Origin: Fibrobacterota bacterium
Lineage (GTDB): Bacteria > Fibrobacterota > Fibrobacteria > UBA5070
NCBI GenBank assembly: GCA_029557215.1
Contig: JAKPQQ010000182.1
Span: 1 to 38,075, forward strand
Length of the DNA: 38,075 nt
Direction: 5' to 3'
Part shown: positions 37,719 through 38,075 of the stretch, one piece after another
Numbering within the stretch: the stretch's first letter is position 1
Layout: every line of letters begins with the position of its first letter
Notes under the pieces: generated by a model
The model's input: the letters and a program-made list of their open reading frames with translations, nothing else
The model's database searches: none
What the model was told of the DNA's origin: nothing
Program-made: the position numbers and the translations under genes

Positions 37719-38075
37719 TCAATCCATCCGGTCGGTCCGAATGAACTTCGCCGCGTCCCCGGCGCCGTTGTCCATCAGGTAGGTGCCCGGGGCGACGGCG
37801 CGGCTTCCGATCTTCCAGGCCTGGGCGAGGTCCATCGGGATGCTAGTCGAAAACCGTCGGACCACCCGACCCCGCAGATCCATGATCGTGTAGGTGCCGG
37901 CCGGGTTCCGCTTGCGCCGCGCCGCGTCGGATCGCACCCCCGACATCGCGGGCACGAACCGGTACCAGGCGAACTTCGCGTTGGCGGTGGTCCCCTTGAA
38001 GACCAGGAACAGGTCCTTCTTGCCCGTCAGTCCCCTCAGGGCGCATTCGGTGGTGGCGAAGGTCGTGCTCGAGGC
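37719..38075 (-). CDS. C-terminus of a secreted CBM6-like protein with sorting tail
   Basis: Partial: 118 codons in frame from the right edge to TGA 37721-37719; no start is visible. The first stretch, LTGKKDLFLVFKGTTANAKF, then AWYRFVP, is the last strand pair typical of family-6 carbohydrate-binding modules. The tail, GTYTIMDLRGRVVRRF and APGTYLMDNG, resembles the C-terminal sorting or Ig-like tail of secreted enzymes in Fibrobacter and Bacteroidetes. The missing part probably holds a glycoside hydrolase or esterase, but this cannot be seen. It is the best lineage hint in the window. Confidence 0.7.
   Translation of the reverse strand, partial: ASSTTFATTECALRGLTGKKDLFLVFKGTTANAKFAWYRFVPAMSGVRSDAARRKRNPAGTYTIMDLRGRVVRRFSTSIPMDLAQAWKIGSRAVAPGTYLMDNGAGDAAKFIRTDRMD

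Overview
The window looks like a chromosomal segment from a high-GC member of the Fibrobacterota or a close relative. This is inferred from gene style. The right edge holds the end of a secreted protein with a CBM6-like fold followed by a Gly-Thr-Tyr rich C-terminal tail of the Fibrobacter/Bacteroidetes sorting type. There are also lysine-poor 'LDSLRR' type coiled repeats, zinc-ribbon Ser/Thr kinases and a Csd6-like L,D-transpeptidase pair. No rRNA or marker gene fixes the taxon.

Layout. 1-4644 (minus): grpE, dnaK, dnaJ, then the start of a NtrC-type response regulator that runs off the left edge. dnaJ is broken by a frameshift after codon 54, and the gaps between the chaperone genes carry a palindromic repeat family. 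4815-5600 (minus): an arginyltransferase-like GNAT protein. 5753-8269 (plus): two tandem HDOD paralogues, the first with a GAF domain, the second with that domain deleted internally. 8287-14635 (minus): ftsH, folP, an anchored FGE/SUMF1-fold protein and a J-domain protein, joined by 4-base stop/start overlaps, then a LysE-type exporter and an M15 peptidase. 14705-15475 (plus): an unrecognised acidic protein built from a tandem duplication. 15497-20788 (minus): pbpC (PBP1C), a zinc-ribbon pseudokinase and an intact zinc-ribbon Ser/Thr kinase, apparently one operon. 20873-21673 (plus): a secreted STN-domain-only protein. 21677-22732 (minus): an orphan CysA-type ABC ATPase. 23079-25390 (minus): a Csd6-like L,D-transpeptidase and a partner sharing its NTF2-like tail. 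25709-25782: tRNA-Arg(CCT). 26055-34587 (plus): a type I restriction-modification locus (hsdM, hsdS, an AlbA_2/HATPase protein, hsdR). 34666-37193 (minus): a metallo-beta-lactamase hydrolase, a 3-methyladenine DNA glycosylase and a membrane-anchored AraC regulator. 37249-37698 (plus): dtd. 37719-38075 (minus): the C-terminus of a secreted CBM6-type protein.

How the parts may work together. Two blocks concern protein quality control (grpE-dnaK-dnaJ; ftsH with a J-domain protein). Three concern the cell wall (pbpC with two kinase-fold proteins; the L,D-transpeptidase pair; the M15 peptidase). The most interesting candidate for an undescribed system is pbpC-pseudokinase-kinase: a peptidoglycan synthase translationally coupled to a catalytically dead kinase and followed by an intact one, each with several four-cysteine zinc ribbons. 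The RM locus is the clearest accessory region: it follows a tRNA, its specificity gene has low-GC recognition domains, and a 423-base gap before hsdR holds an unusual degenerate repeat.
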